This document shows positions 6,922 to 16,509 of a stretch of 64,000 nt of DNA, piece after piece. Under the pieces are notes generated by a model, which saw only the letters and a list, made by a program, of their open reading frames with translations, did not search any database and was not told the origin of the DNA. The stretch lies in assembly GCA_947482665.1 (NCBI GenBank), contig CANKJK010000002.1, positions 62,001 to 126,000 on the forward strand, in the 5' to 3' direction. Position numbers and translations under genes: made by a program. Position 1 is the first letter of the stretch. The number at the start of each line of letters is the position of its first letter. This DNA is from Acidobacteriota bacterium (lineage in GTDB: Bacteria; Acidobacteriota; Vicinamibacteria; Vicinamibacterales; UBA2999).

Positions 6922-9912
6922 ATGACGGAACGGATATGCAGACTGATGGGCGTGGCCTGTCTACTGCTCGGGCTCAGCCACTCGGCATTCGCGCAATCGG
7001 CCACCAGCGGCGCCATCGCTGGCGTGGTGAAGGACACCACCGGCGCGGTACTGCCTGGTGTCACGGTCGAGGCCTCCAGCCCGGCACTGATTGAGAAAGT
7101 CCGCAGCGCCGTCACCGACGACCAGGGCAACTACAAGATCGTGGACCTCCGCCCCGGCACCTATGCCGTCACCTTCACCCTGGCGGGCTTCTCCACCTAC
7201 AAGCGCGAAGGGATCGCGCTCTCCACTGGATTCACGGCGCAGGCCAATGCGGACCTGAAGGTGGGATCCCTGGAGGAGACCGTGACGGTGACCGGCGCCA
7301 GCCCGGTCGTCGACATTCAGAACGTCCGCACGCAGCAGGTCCTGACCAACGAGACACTGGAAGCGATTCCGACCTCGCGAGGCGTCTCCGGCTTTGCCGC
7401 GATGACCGTCGGCGCGGCCGTCGGCACCGGCCTTCAGGATGTGGGCGGGAATCGAAACGACCAGTACGGCTTCATGCGCATCCACGGCAGCCGCGACACC
7501 GACGGCCGGCAGAACTTCGACGGCATGGTCATGAACAACATGATTGGTGACGGCGGCGGCAGCAGCCGGCAGTTCCTGGTCAATCAGGCGGCCATCCAGG
7601 AGACCGTCGTCCAGACCAGCGGCATGTCAGCCGAAGCGGAAAACGGCGGCGTCCACGTGAATGTGGTGCCGAAGGACGGCGGCAACAGCTTCAAGTTCTA
7701 CTTCCTCGGCACGGCCACCAACGGCGCGTTTCAGGCCACGAACGTCAGCGACTTCCTGCGCACGCGCGGCGTGACGGCAGCAGCCGAAGCCAAGAAGATC
7801 TATGACTGGGGCGGCGGCGTCGGTGGCCCGGTCGCCAAGGACAAGATCTGGTTCTACACGGCGCACCGGTGGTGGGGGTCGCAGGAGTACATCCCGCGCT
7901 CGTTCTACAACAAGACGCCGAACACCATGTTCTACACGCCGGACCCGGCCAAGCGCGGGTTCTCGGACTACTACCAGCGCGACAACAGCGTGCGGTTCAC
8001 CTGGCAGCTGACGGCCAAGAACAAGCTGAACATCTACAACGGCTTCCAGCGCAACTGCCAGTGCAACTACTACCTCGAGCAGGGCACGGTGACACCCGAG
8101 GCGGCGGTGGACTACCCCTATTACCCGATGAACCTGACGCAGGTGACCTGGAACTATCCACGGACGAACCGGATGCTGTTTGAGGCCGGCTTCTCGCGCC
8201 TCTACAACAAGACCGATCCACGGGCGGCCTGGGAAGGCGTCAAGTCGACCGACATCTCCATCACGGAGCTGACCACGAACCTCATGTACAACTCGTACGC
8301 TGCAGCCGGACTCGGCGCGGCGTCGTATGGCACGAAGGAGGACATGGGTCAGTACAACGGCAAGGGCGCCGTGTCCTACGTGACCGGCTCACACGCCTTC
8401 AAGACCGGCGTCCAGATGCTGCACGGCGTGCAGTACTACCCCAACGTCTACGTGAATCAGGACCTCAGCTATCAGTTCCGGAGCGGCGTGCCGGTCTCGC
8501 TGACGCAGTGGGCCTCACCGGGCGCCATCCTCAACGAGATCAACATGAACATGGGGATCTTTGCGCAGGACCAGTGGACCATGCACCGCCTGACGTTGAA
8601 CCTGGGCGCACGCTATGACCAGGTGCGTGGCGGCTTTCCCGACCAGACACGACCCGGCGGACAGTTCGTGGGGCCCCTGCCGATCACGGCGCGAACCAAC
8701 CTGCCGAACTTCAAGGATCTGACGACACGGTTGGGCGCCGCCTACGACGTGTTCGGCAATGGCCGAACGGCCGTCAAGGCCTCGATCGGGAAGTACCTCT
8801 CGCCCGTTGGACCAGGCACGGCCTTCGCGGTCAACCCGGCCAATGCCATGGTGACCAACGCCACGCGCACCTGGGCGGACGCCAACGGCAACTATGTGCC
8901 CGACTGCGACCTCAAGACCTTCACGGCCAACGGCGAATGCGGCGCGCTCAACAACAGCCGGTTCGGCACGCTGAATGTCGTCACGACCTACGCCGACGAC
9001 GTGCTGACGGGCTTCGGTAACCGTGGGTTCAACTGGCACACGACGGCATCCATCCAGCAGGAAATCAAGCCTGGACTGGCCTTTGAGGTGGCCTACTACC
9101 GCCGGACGTTCGGCAACTTCACCGTCACGCAGAACACCGCGGTTGCCGCGTCGGACTTCACCAGCTTCTGCGTGACCGCGCCGACCAACGCGGACCTTCC
9201 GACGAGCGGGAAGCAGGTCTGCGGAAACTATGACGTCAATCTCAACAGGTTCGGACAGGTCAGCAACGTGGTGACGCAAGCGTCGAACTTCGGAGACCAG
9301 ACCGAGGTCTTCACCGGTGTCGACTTCACGATGAACGCCAAGTTCGGCAAGGGCGGCATCTTCCAGGGCGGCATGGCGACCGGGCGTACCACGACGAACA
9401 ACTGCTACGCGAATACCCGTCCGGACCTGACGCCAGCCGGGTACGCTGCCGGCACGCCGAGAAACGCGGACTTCTGCAAGATTGCGCCGCCGCTCTCCGC
9501 GCAGACGCAGGTGAAGTTCTCGGCGTCGTATCCACTGCCCGGCAAGATTTCCGTGGCGGCGGTGTATCAGCATCTGCCCGGCTTCAATCCGACGGCGCAG
9601 GTGGTCTACACGAACGCGCAGATCGCGCCGGCCCTCGGCCGCAATCTGGCGGCAGGCGCCGCCGGCACGGCCCTGATCAATACGTTGCCCGCCGGGCAGC
9701 TCTATGAGCAGCGGCTGAACCAGGTGGACCTGCGCTTCACCAAGGCCCTCACCTTCGGTCGCGCCAAGGTGCAGGCCAAGTTCGACGCCTACAACCTGCT
9801 CAACGACTCGACCATCCTGCTGGGCGTGAGCCGCTTTGGTCCCACCTGGCGGAATCCCTCGCAGTTCCTCGCGCCCCGCATCTTCAAGCTCGGCGCGCAG
9901 CTCGACTTCTAG
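6922..9912 (+). CDS. TonB-dependent receptor with N-terminal carboxypeptidase-regulatory domain
   Basis: A 996-residue outer-membrane transporter. The signal peptide ends in HSAFAQ. A CarboxypepD_reg-like domain follows (SGAIAGVVKDTTGAVLPGVT), then the plug (SLEETVTVTGASPVVDIQN) and a beta barrel closing with FKLGAQLDF, which ends in the expected aromatic residue. This Oar-like architecture is heavily expanded in Acidobacteria. The substrate cannot be read from sequence. The gene is monocistronic, followed by a hairpin terminator and then a two-component pair. ATG 6922 is chosen because AAGGAGG precedes it. Confidence 0.9.
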   Translation: MTERICRLMGVACLLLGLSHSAFAQSATSGAIAGVVKDTTGAVLPGVTVEASSPALIEKVRSAVTDDQGNYKIVDLRPGTYAVTFTLAGFSTYKREGIALSTGFTAQANADLKVGSLEETVTVTGASPVVDIQNVRTQQVLTNETLEAIPTSRGVSGFAAMTVGAAVGTGLQDVGGNRNDQYGFMRIHGSRDTDGRQNFDGMVMNNMIGDGGGSSRQFLVNQAAIQETVVQTSGMSAEAENGGVHVNVVPKDGGNSFKFYFLGTATNGAFQATNVSDFLRTRGVTAAAEAKKIYDWGGGVGGPVAKDKIWFYTAHRWWGSQEYIPRSFYNKTPNTMFYTPDPAKRGFSDYYQRDNSVRFTWQLTAKNKLNIYNGFQRNCQCNYYLEQGTVTPEAAVDYPYYPMNLTQVTWNYPRTNRMLFEAGFSRLYNKTDPRAAWEGVKSTDISITELTTNLMYNSYAAAGLGAASYGTKEDMGQYNGKGAVSYVTGSHAFKTGVQMLHGVQYYPNVYVNQDLSYQFRSGVPVSLTQWASPGAILNEINMNMGIFAQDQWTMHRLTLNLGARYDQVRGGFPDQTRPGGQFVGPLPITARTNLPNFKDLTTRLGAAYDVFGNGRTAVKASIGKYLSPVGPGTAFAVNPANAMVTNATRTWADANGNYVPDCDLKTFTANGECGALNNSRFGTLNVVTTYADDVLTGFGNRGFNWHTTASIQQEIKPGLAFEVAYYRRTFGNFTVTQNTAVAASDFTSFCVTAPTNADLPTSGKQVCGNYDVNLNRFGQVSNVVTQASNFGDQTEVFTGVDFTMNAKFGKGGIFQGGMATGRTTTNNCYANTRPDLTPAGYAAGTPRNADFCKIAPPLSAQTQVKFSASYPLPGKISVAAVYQHLPGFNPTAQVVYTNAQIAPALGRNLAAGAAGTALINTLPAGQLYEQRLNQVDLRFTKALTFGRAKVQAKFDAYNLLNDSTILLGVSRFGPTWRNPSQFLAPRIFKLGAQLDF

Positions 9913-9937
9913 TCGACTCCGGCAGTGGCTGTCAGAC

Positions 9938-9963
9938 GGGCGTGGCTCCTCGGGGCCACGCCC
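9938..9963 (+). terminator. Hairpin terminator after the first TonB receptor gene
   Basis: GGGCGTGGC (9938-9946) pairs perfectly with GCCACGCCC (9955-9963) around an 8-base loop and is followed by the T-rich stretch GTTTCTGCGTTT. It lies 26 bp after the stop codon and before the response-regulator gene. Confidence 0.6.
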
Positions 9964-10004
9964 GTTTCTGCGTTTGGGCGCCTTCGGCACGATAATGGCC
10001 AGAC

Positions 10005-10685
10005 ATGACGCGCATCTTCGTGGTCGAGGACGACCGCGACATCGCCAGCCTCGTCAGCCTCTATCTGACGAAATCCGGCTGGCAGCCCGAGATCTTCGAC
10101 TCGGGCACCGAGGCGCTGGCCGCGATCAAGCAGACGCCGCCAGACCTCGTCATCCTTGACCTGATGCTGCCGGGCATGGACGGCCTGGCCGTCTGCCTGG
10201 CGCTCCGGTCCGACTCGGCCACGGCCCGCATCCCCGTCATCATGGTGACGGCACGCGGGGATGAAACCGACCGCATCGTCGGCCTCGAACTCGGCGCCGA
10301 CGACTACCTGCCGAAGCCCTTCAGCCCGAATGAGCTGGTCGCCCGCGTGAAGGCCCTGCTCCGGCGCGCGCAACCGGCGGCGCTCCCCGACGAGATGCGT
10401 CGATTCAGGTCCATCACGATGGACCTGACGCGGCACACCGTCTCCGATGCCGGCGCGGACATCAAACTGACCGCCAAGGAATTCCTGCTGCTGCAGTACC
10501 TGCTTGAGCACCGCGGCCGGGTCCTCTCGAGGGATCTCCTGCTGGGCGACGTCTGGGGATATCGCTACACCGGCGGCACGCGCACGGTCGACGTGCACAT
10601 CCGCCGGTTGCGCGAGAAGCTGCCGCTGCTGGTCGACGCGCTGGTCACCGTCAAGCAGTTCGGCTACAAGCTGGACGAGCAGTAG
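10005..10685 (+). CDS. OmpR/PhoB-family response regulator
   Basis: A 226-residue regulator with an N-terminal receiver ([13 protein letters not shown]; phospho-acceptor D52 in [13 protein letters not shown]; conserved lysine in [11 protein letters not shown]) and a C-terminal winged helix ([20 protein letters not shown] through [13 protein letters not shown]). The gene sits 4 bp before a histidine kinase gene and the two form a classic operon. The kinase has PhoR-like organisation, so a phosphate role is possible, but the second PhoB-type regulator (54.7 kb) carries the Pho-type promoter. No clear operator was found upstream. Confidence 0.88.
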   Translation: MTRIFVVEDDRDIASLVSLYLTKSGWQPEIFDSGTEALAAIKQTPPDLVILDLMLPGMDGLAVCLALRSDSATARIPVIMVTARGDETDRIVGLELGADDYLPKPFSPNELVARVKALLRRAQPAALPDEMRRFRSITMDLTRHTVSDAGADIKLTAKEFLLLQYLLEHRGRVLSRDLLLGDVWGYRYTGGTRTVDVHIRRLREKLPLLVDALVTVKQFGYKLDEQ

Positions 10686-10689
10686 CCGG

Positions 10690-12438
10690 ATGACCACCAG
10701 CGTCCGCACCAAGGTCTTCGTCGCGGCGCTGAGCGCCGCCGCGCTCTCCCTTGTCGTCGTGGCCATCCTCGTGGCCTGGGATGGCCGCAGTCGCGAGCGC
10801 ACGCAGATACAGGGGCGGCTCACCACGGAAGCCACGCTCATCGCGGACTTGCTGGCCCAGGCCGACCATCTGACGACAGTGGCGCAACTCGATGCCGAGG
10901 CTGACCGGCTTGCCCGCACCATCGAGGGCCGCGTCACCTTCGTCGCGGCCGATGGCACCGTCCTGGGCGACTCCGAACAGACGCCCGCCGAGCTCCGCCA
11001 GCTCGACAACCACGGCACGCGCCCCGAGATCGTCGCCGCTCGCGAGACCGGTCTCGGGGTCAGCCAGCGGTTCAGCACGACCGTGGACACCGAGATGATC
11101 TACGTCGCGGTCCGGGCGAAGCACCCCACGGTCGCCTTCGCGCGCCTGGCCCTGCCGCTGTCGAGCGTCACCAGTCAACTCGCCTCGGCCAGCACGGCCT
11201 CCGTCGCGGCGCTGGCCGCTGCCGTCCCCGTCGCCCTCATCGTCGCCTGGCTTCTCTCGGCCCCGCTCGCAAGGCGCGCGGAACGCATCGCGCGGATTGC
11301 CGAACGGTACGCGGCCGGCGACGTCAGCAAGCCGGCCTACGACTATGGCGAGGACGAGCTCGGCACCGTGGCGCGCGTGCTGGATACGTCGGTCCAGCAA
11401 CTGGGACAGCGCATCGAAGAGCTGACACGGGACCGGGCACGCACCGAAGCGGTGCTCTCAGGCATGGTGGAAGGCGTCCTCGTCGTGGATCGCCAGGGCC
11501 GGCTGCAACTGGTCAATGGCGCCGCGCGGACGATGCTCGCCGTCGAGTCCACCGCGATTGGCCGTCCTTATCTGGAGGTGGTGCGCGACCCTGACGTGGC
11601 CGCCCAGCTCAGCGCCGCGCTCAGCGGCGCGACACCGGAGAGCCGTGAGCTCTCGCTCATCCGCGACCCGGGCCGCACCTTCGTGGCCCGCGCGACCCCG
11701 GTCGCCACCACGGGAGGGGCCGGCGCCGTGCTCGTGCTCCACGACGTCAGCGATCTGAAGCGCGCGGACCAGGTGCGGCGCGACTTCGTGGCCAACGTGT
11801 CACACGAACTCCGCACGCCGCTCACCGTGATCCGCGGCTACGTGGAGGCGCTGCAGGATGACCCAGGCGGCAGCTCCGCGCCACAATTTCTCGACACCAT
11901 CGCACGGCAGAGCACGCGCATGGAGCGCCTCGTGGCCGATCTGCTCCGGCTCGCCCGTCTGGATGCGCGCCAGGAGCCGCTGGACACCAGTCGCTGCGAC
12001 CTCGACGCGCTGTGCGCGGCCGTGGTCGCCGATCTCCAGCGGGCATTCGACGCCAAGCAACAACGCGTCACCGTGACCGTGGCCCCGGATGCACACACGG
12101 TCATCGCTGATCAGGCGAAGCTCCACGACGTCCTGCGGAACCTTCTGGAGAACGCCAACAACTACACCCCGGAGGGCGCCTCGATCAGCATCACGACCAC
12201 CGCAGCCGGTGGGCAGGTGCATCTCGAAGTGAGCGACTCGGGTCCCGGCATCCCACCCGAGGATCTGTCTCGTGTCTTCGAACGGTTCTACCGCGTGGAT
12301 AAATCGCGGTCGCGGCCGGGCGGCACTGGCCTTGGACTCGCCATCGTCAGGCATCTGGTCGAGCTGCATGGCGGAACCGTGCGCGCCGAGAATCGGCCCG
12401 AGGGCGGTGCCCGATTCATCATCACGCTCCCAGCCTGA
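10690..12438 (+). CDS. PhoR-like membrane sensor histidine kinase (HAMP-PAS-HisKA-HATPase)
   Basis: A 582-residue kinase. One membrane helix lies near residues 7-27 and a second near 165-190, enclosing a periplasmic sensor region of about 135 residues. A HAMP segment ([20 protein letters not shown]), a PAS domain ([14 protein letters not shown]) and the kinase core follow, with H372 in [19 protein letters not shown]. The ATPase has its N box ([13 protein letters not shown]) and G boxes ([17 protein letters not shown]). The layout matches PhoR, but this kinase has a large periplasmic domain, so it may sense something else. The ATG at 10690 lies 4 bp after the regulator stop. Confidence 0.87.
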   Translation: MTTSVRTKVFVAALSAAALSLVVVAILVAWDGRSRERTQIQGRLTTEATLIADLLAQADHLTTVAQLDAEADRLARTIEGRVTFVAADGTVLGDSEQTPAELRQLDNHGTRPEIVAARETGLGVSQRFSTTVDTEMIYVAVRAKHPTVAFARLALPLSSVTSQLASASTASVAALAAAVPVALIVAWLLSAPLARRAERIARIAERYAAGDVSKPAYDYGEDELGTVARVLDTSVQQLGQRIEELTRDRARTEAVLSGMVEGVLVVDRQGRLQLVNGAARTMLAVESTAIGRPYLEVVRDPDVAAQLSAALSGATPESRELSLIRDPGRTFVARATPVATTGGAGAVLVLHDVSDLKRADQVRRDFVANVSHELRTPLTVIRGYVEALQDDPGGSSAPQFLDTIARQSTRMERLVADLLRLARLDARQEPLDTSRCDLDALCAAVVADLQRAFDAKQQRVTVTVAPDAHTVIADQAKLHDVLRNLLENANNYTPEGASISITTTAAGGQVHLEVSDSGPGIPPEDLSRVFERFYRVDKSRSRPGGTGLGLAIVRHLVELHGGTVRAENRPEGGARFIITLPA

Positions 12439-12474
12439 CCTCGGGCGATGCGCCTGCCCAGGTAGGCGCCGGGC

Positions 12475-14832
12475 TTACGTGAGTACCGCTCTGAGTTTGC
12501 GCGCCAGCACGTCGGCGGTGAAGGGTTTCGCGAGGAAGGCGACGCCCTCGCCCAGGACGAAGTCCTCGACCAGGGCTCCGTCCGTATAGCCGGACATGTA
12601 GAGCACGCGCATATCAGGCCGCTCAAGGGTCAGTGCCTCCGCGAGCCGCCGGCCGTCCGACTTCGGCATCACCACATCCGTCAGGAGCAAGTGAATGGCG
12701 CCGGTATGGGCGCGACTTCGCACGAGTGCCTCGTCGGCACCGCCAGCCTCCAGCACCACATAGCCCTGCCGCTTCAGCATCCCAAGGACTGCGACTCGCG
12801 TCCACGGCTCATCCTCGACAAGCAGCACGGTCTCCGTGCCCCTTATCGCGCCAGCCACCGGCTGTCCCTCGGCCGCCTCGGCCACGCTCGCGGGATCGAC
12901 GGGCAGATACACCGTGAACAGCGAGCCCTTCCCGTGCGCGCTCTTGACCTCGATAGTGCCCTGGCTTTGCTCGACGATGCCGTACACCGTCGCCAGGCCC
13001 AGGCCGCTCCCTTTCCCTGTCGCCTTCGTCGTGAAGAACGGTTCGAACATTCGGCGCTGAGTGTCAGCATCCATCCCGACACCCGTATCGCGCACGGCGA
13101 GCATCACGTGCGTGCCCCTCGTCCCGTCGGGGAGCTCGGTGGCCAATCTGTCTGGCCCAATCAGGGCATTCGCGGTGCGGATGGTGAGTTCCCCGCCGTC
13201 AGGCATCGCGTCACGGGCATTGACCGCCAGATTCATCACGACCTGTTCGATCTGCCCGGGGTCGATATAGATGCGCGCCAGCCCCGAGGCCAGCGCCAGG
13301 TGGAACGCAATATGTTCCCCGAGCGTGCGCCGGAGGAGCTGCCCCAGCCGGGCCACGGTCTCGTTGAGATCGACATGCTGAAACTGGACCAGCTGACGCC
13401 GGCTGAAGGTCAGCAACTGGCGTGTCAACATCGCGGCGCTCTGTGCAGCCGCCAGCAGTTGGCTCACGTCTTCCCTGGATTGATGGCCAGGGCCGAGGTC
13501 CTCCAACAGGAACTCGCCACAGCCGATGATCGCCGTCAGCAGGTTGTTGAAGTCGTGCGCGATGCCGGCGGCCAACTGGCCCACCGCTTCCATCTTCTGT
13601 GCCTGGCGCAGCTGCTCTTCCGTATGGCGAACGGCGGTGATGTCCTCCAGAAGGGTGACAGTCCGGTACACATCGCCGTCCGCATTTCTGATTGGAAACA
13701 AGCGGGAGCGCACCCAGATCAGCGCACCATCCAGACGGGTGAGGCGGTATGTAATATCCGAGGTCTCACCGAGGACGGCCCGCTCGGACTGATCCCACGC
13801 ACGGGCCCTGTCGTCCGGATGAATCCGCTCCGAGAGGAACTTGGGGCCCGGAAACGGCTCACCAGCGGCCGCGCCGAGGAACGTCTGCCAGTTCGGGCTG
13901 ACATAGCTCGGACGCCGGCTTGGACGCTCCAGCACCACGAACACTTGGATGTTCTCGACCAGCTGACGGAAGCGGTCTTCGCTCTCCCGCAGGCTGTGAT
14001 GCGCCTGACGTTGTTCGGTGATGTCGGTCAGAGACGACAGGATCGCGGTCTCGCCATTCCACTCGATCCACTTGGAGTGGGCCGCCAGCCAGCGCACGGA
14101 ACCGTCGCGCCGCAGAACGGGGTTCTGGGTTCCATGGGAGCTGAAGGAGTATCCCTGCCCAAATCCTGAAGACAAGGGCCCAATGAGCGCGGAGATGGCC
14201 GCCCGCTCCTCCGGCGGAGTCAGGTCGAGAATCGAGAGGCCAACGATCTCCTCCGGGCGCTCGAACCCGAGCAGCGCGACACACGCCTGGTTGGCCATCA
14301 CGACCGAATTGCGGACGTGAATGATGACGCCGTGCGGAAAATCCTCAATGAGCGTCCGATACCGACGCTCACTGGCCCGCAGCGCCGCAGCCGACGCCTG
14401 TCGTTCTTCGTCAGCCTTCTTGCGCTCGCTGATGTCGATGACAATGGCCAGCACGAAGATACCGTCTTCGGCGTGGACCGGATTGAGCGCGATCTCGACC
14501 GGGATCTCCGAACCGTCACGGCGGCGACCGCTGAGGTCTCGACCCGTGGCCACCGGGCGTGGACGTGGGTTATCGAGGAAGCTCGCTCGCAGATCCGGAT
14601 GACCGGCACGCAGGGCGGTGGGGACGAGCAGGTCTATCGGTTGGCCGAGCAGTTCGGCTCTGGGATAGCCGAACAACCGCTCAATCTCGCGGTTCACCAA
14701 CCGAATCGTCCCGTGCTGGTCGACCAGCATCACGCCATTTGGAGAGGACTCCACGATGGCCTGGAATAGCCGTTCACTGGGAACACCCCCAGCACCGCCG
14801 GACAGTGAAGCAACCGTCGGTAACTCAGCCAC
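12475..14832 (-). CDS. Hybrid histidine kinase with three PAS domains and a C-terminal receiver
   Basis: A 785-residue cytoplasmic protein with no membrane segment. Three PAS/PAC units come first: VESSPNGVMLVDQHGTIRLV, IEDFPHGVIIHVRNSVVMAN, and a PAS-3-like unit ending in ITYRLTRLDGALIWVRSRL. The kinase core has H426 in GIAHDFNNLLTAIIG, NLAVNARDAMPDGG and GKGSGLGLATV. The receiver has D719 in LLLTDVVMPKS and ends ERPDMRVLYMSGYTDGAL. This NtrB-like kinase plus receiver type usually passes phosphate to a separate histidine phosphotransfer protein or regulator, and none is adjacent. It is convergent with the PhoR-like kinase gene, 36 bp apart. Confidence 0.88.
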   Translation of the reverse strand: MAELPTVASLSGGAGGVPSERLFQAIVESSPNGVMLVDQHGTIRLVNREIERLFGYPRAELLGQPIDLLVPTALRAGHPDLRASFLDNPRPRPVATGRDLSGRRRDGSEIPVEIALNPVHAEDGIFVLAIVIDISERKKADEERQASAAALRASERRYRTLIEDFPHGVIIHVRNSVVMANQACVALLGFERPEEIVGLSILDLTPPEERAAISALIGPLSSGFGQGYSFSSHGTQNPVLRRDGSVRWLAAHSKWIEWNGETAILSSLTDITEQRQAHHSLRESEDRFRQLVENIQVFVVLERPSRRPSYVSPNWQTFLGAAAGEPFPGPKFLSERIHPDDRARAWDQSERAVLGETSDITYRLTRLDGALIWVRSRLFPIRNADGDVYRTVTLLEDITAVRHTEEQLRQAQKMEAVGQLAAGIAHDFNNLLTAIIGCGEFLLEDLGPGHQSREDVSQLLAAAQSAAMLTRQLLTFSRRQLVQFQHVDLNETVARLGQLLRRTLGEHIAFHLALASGLARIYIDPGQIEQVVMNLAVNARDAMPDGGELTIRTANALIGPDRLATELPDGTRGTHVMLAVRDTGVGMDADTQRRMFEPFFTTKATGKGSGLGLATVYGIVEQSQGTIEVKSAHGKGSLFTVYLPVDPASVAEAAEGQPVAGAIRGTETVLLVEDEPWTRVAVLGMLKRQGYVVLEAGGADEALVRSRAHTGAIHLLLTDVVMPKSDGRRLAEALTLERPDMRVLYMSGYTDGALVEDFVLGEGVAFLAKPFTADVLARKLRAVLT

Positions 14833-14883
14833 AGTCCACTGTAACTTACGCGCCCTCGTCAGGTCGGGAGAGTCTGTCCTGCG

Positions 14884-15163
14884 CTACCCCTGCGCGAGAA
14901 GGGTCACCGGCGCGAGGACGGGCGGCAGGTTCGTCGCCACGCGGGCGAGGTCGGACCAGATTCGGTGACCGGGATAGCGCGCCGCGCTCCGCCAGATCGC
15001 CACGCCGTCCAGCACGTCGGCCGCGGCGATAACGCTCTGCAGCCACAGCCCCAGCTGCGGCACGGCCGGCATGAGACCGCCCAGTTGAGCGAAACCCCAG
15101 TAGGTCATCCCGAGCCGGAAGTCGCCCCGCCAGAGGTGGGCGATGACCTGCGCCGGTGGCCAG
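14884..15163 (-). pseudogene. Partial duplicate of the small membrane-protein gene at 15873-16439
   Basis: On the minus strand this encodes AHLWRGDFRLGMTYWGFAQL and AIWRSAARYPGHRIWSDLAR, clearly the C-terminal half of the protein encoded at 15873-16439. The copies align from the stop codon to a sharp break after GGTGGCCAG (15163 here, 16182 there). The only length change is a 30 bp deletion (280 versus 310 bp) between short repeats GTGGCG on the coding strand. It removes the hydrophobic residues LVYSFIVIVA. The frame stays open but the N-terminal half is absent, so it is probably not functional. Confidence 0.7.
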
Positions 15164-15997
15164 CAATTCGGCGACGAGCTCGGCGCCACGGCACATCTCC
15201 CTCACGTTGCGGGATTCCTCGCCGATTACAGGTCCGTGAAGCTGCACACCCTGGCGGCGAACGGGGCCACACCCGAACAACTGCTCGACCTTGCCAGCTT
15301 GGTCACGCAAGACACCTGCCGGGAACGCCGTGTGTGCCCACTCTGCACGCTCCGCTGTACATGCTCAGGCTCGACCTCCTGCACATGCCAGTGCAATGCC
15401 GCCTGCCCGGAGGCCCCGTCACAGCTCTCATCCGATGGACAACGCTACCCGATCGAACCGAAGGTCGTGCCACTGGTCTTTGGCCTTCATGAACTGCGGC
15501 TCTGCACGCCCTACTGGTCGTGCGAAGGTCACCTGCGAACTGACGGCGAGATCTTCCGCCTGCCCCAGGTGTGGTTCTATTCCCGGTCGCTCATCTATCC
15601 ACGCCTGATCAGTGACTGGCTGGCCCTGCTTCGCGGTGCGCATCGCCTGGAGAATCCGTGGCACATCGCCGTGTCCTACTCGGAGAGCGGGTTGGATACC
15701 GGATTCAGCATCGAACCGGACGTCAAGCTCATTCCCACCGTAGACCTCGCCTCTCTGCAACGGGACCTCACCGTGCTCGCCGAGGGCCTCGTTCCCGAGG
15801 TCCGCGCCCTGGCCCGTGACTACATCACGCGGTTTGGAGCGACCGCTGAACGCCGAGACCGGCTGGACAGGCCTAACGCTGGACGAGGGCGAGGATCGCC
15901 GCGAGCACCATCGGCAGGATCGTCGCCGCCCGTGCCAGATCGGCCCAGACGCGGTGCCCGGGATAGCGCGCCGCACTCCGCCAGATCGCCACGATGA
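15143..15997 (+). CDS. Cysteine-rich protein of unknown function
   Basis: A 284-codon frame; I do not recognise the family. Residues around 68-90 hold nine cysteines in two dozen positions (CPLCTLRCTC, then CTCQCNAAC), suggesting a metal or Fe-S site. The middle is folded-protein-like (PLVFGLHELRLCTPYWSCEG, LPQVWFYSRSLIYPRLISDW). The first 7 codons lie in the duplicated segment at 14884-15163. The last 40 or so are arginine/proline-rich and antisense to the membrane-protein gene at 15873, so both native ends may be lost. A GTG start at 15237 is an alternative. Confidence 0.5.
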   Translation: MTCAGGQQFGDELGATAHLPHVAGFLADYRSVKLHTLAANGATPEQLLDLASLVTQDTCRERRVCPLCTLRCTCSGSTSCTCQCNAACPEAPSQLSSDGQRYPIEPKVVPLVFGLHELRLCTPYWSCEGHLRTDGEIFRLPQVWFYSRSLIYPRLISDWLALLRGAHRLENPWHIAVSYSESGLDTGFSIEPDVKLIPTVDLASLQRDLTVLAEGLVPEVRALARDYITRFGATAERRDRLDRPNAGRGRGSPRAPSAGSSPPVPDRPRRGARDSAPHSARSPR

Positions 15998-16439
15998 CGA
16001 TGAAGGAATAGACGAGCGCCACACCGTCCAGCACTTCGGCCGCGGCGATGAAGCCCTTCAGCCGCAGCCCCAGCTGCGGCACCGCCAGCACGAGACCGCC
16101 CAGTTGGGCGAAACCCCAGTAGGTGATCCCGAGCGGAAAGTCGCCCCGCCAGAGGTGGGCGATCACCGGCGCCGGTGGCCAGAGGGGCGGGCGTGAAGCA
16201 GCTACGCGTTCAGCCGTGTGACGGGCCGTCTCCGGCGTGGCTGTCGGCACGCTGACCACGGGCGCGGATACGGGCCGCGCAGGCACGGTGGGCAGTTCCC
16301 CATTCGGCAGCCGCAGACCGCGTCGGGCCATCTCGGTGAGGATTTCCCACTGGCCTTCCTCGTAGTAATCCTGGAGACGGCTGGCGGCGTCCAGCAACTC
16401 GGCGTCGCGCCGACCGCGCCAGACCTCTTCCGGCGTCAT
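15873..16439 (-). CDS. Small membrane protein of unknown function
   Basis: A 188-residue protein. The N-terminal 40 residues (MTPEEVWRGRRDAELLDAAS, then a helix ending in EMARRGLRLP) resemble a short helical module common in Acidobacteria. A proline/alanine-rich linker follows, then about three membrane helices: YWGFAQLGGLVLAVPQLGL, VLDGVALVYSFIVIVAIW and TILPMVLAAILALVQ. It is predicted to sit in the inner membrane; function is unknown. The ATG at 16439 is preferred to a GTG two codons upstream. Its C-terminal 310 bp is duplicated at 14884-15163. Confidence 0.65.
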   Translation of the reverse strand: MTPEEVWRGRRDAELLDAASRLQDYYEEGQWEILTEMARRGLRLPNGELPTVPARPVSAPVVSVPTATPETARHTAERVAASRPPLWPPAPVIAHLWRGDFPLGITYWGFAQLGGLVLAVPQLGLRLKGFIAAAEVLDGVALVYSFIVIVAIWRSAARYPGHRVWADLARAATILPMVLAAILALVQR

Positions 16440-16509
16440 CGCCACGGCGTTCCCATGTGTGTCACACCCTTAGTGTCCTCGCCCGGGGCGGTGTAGAGCA
16501 ATGGGGCGG

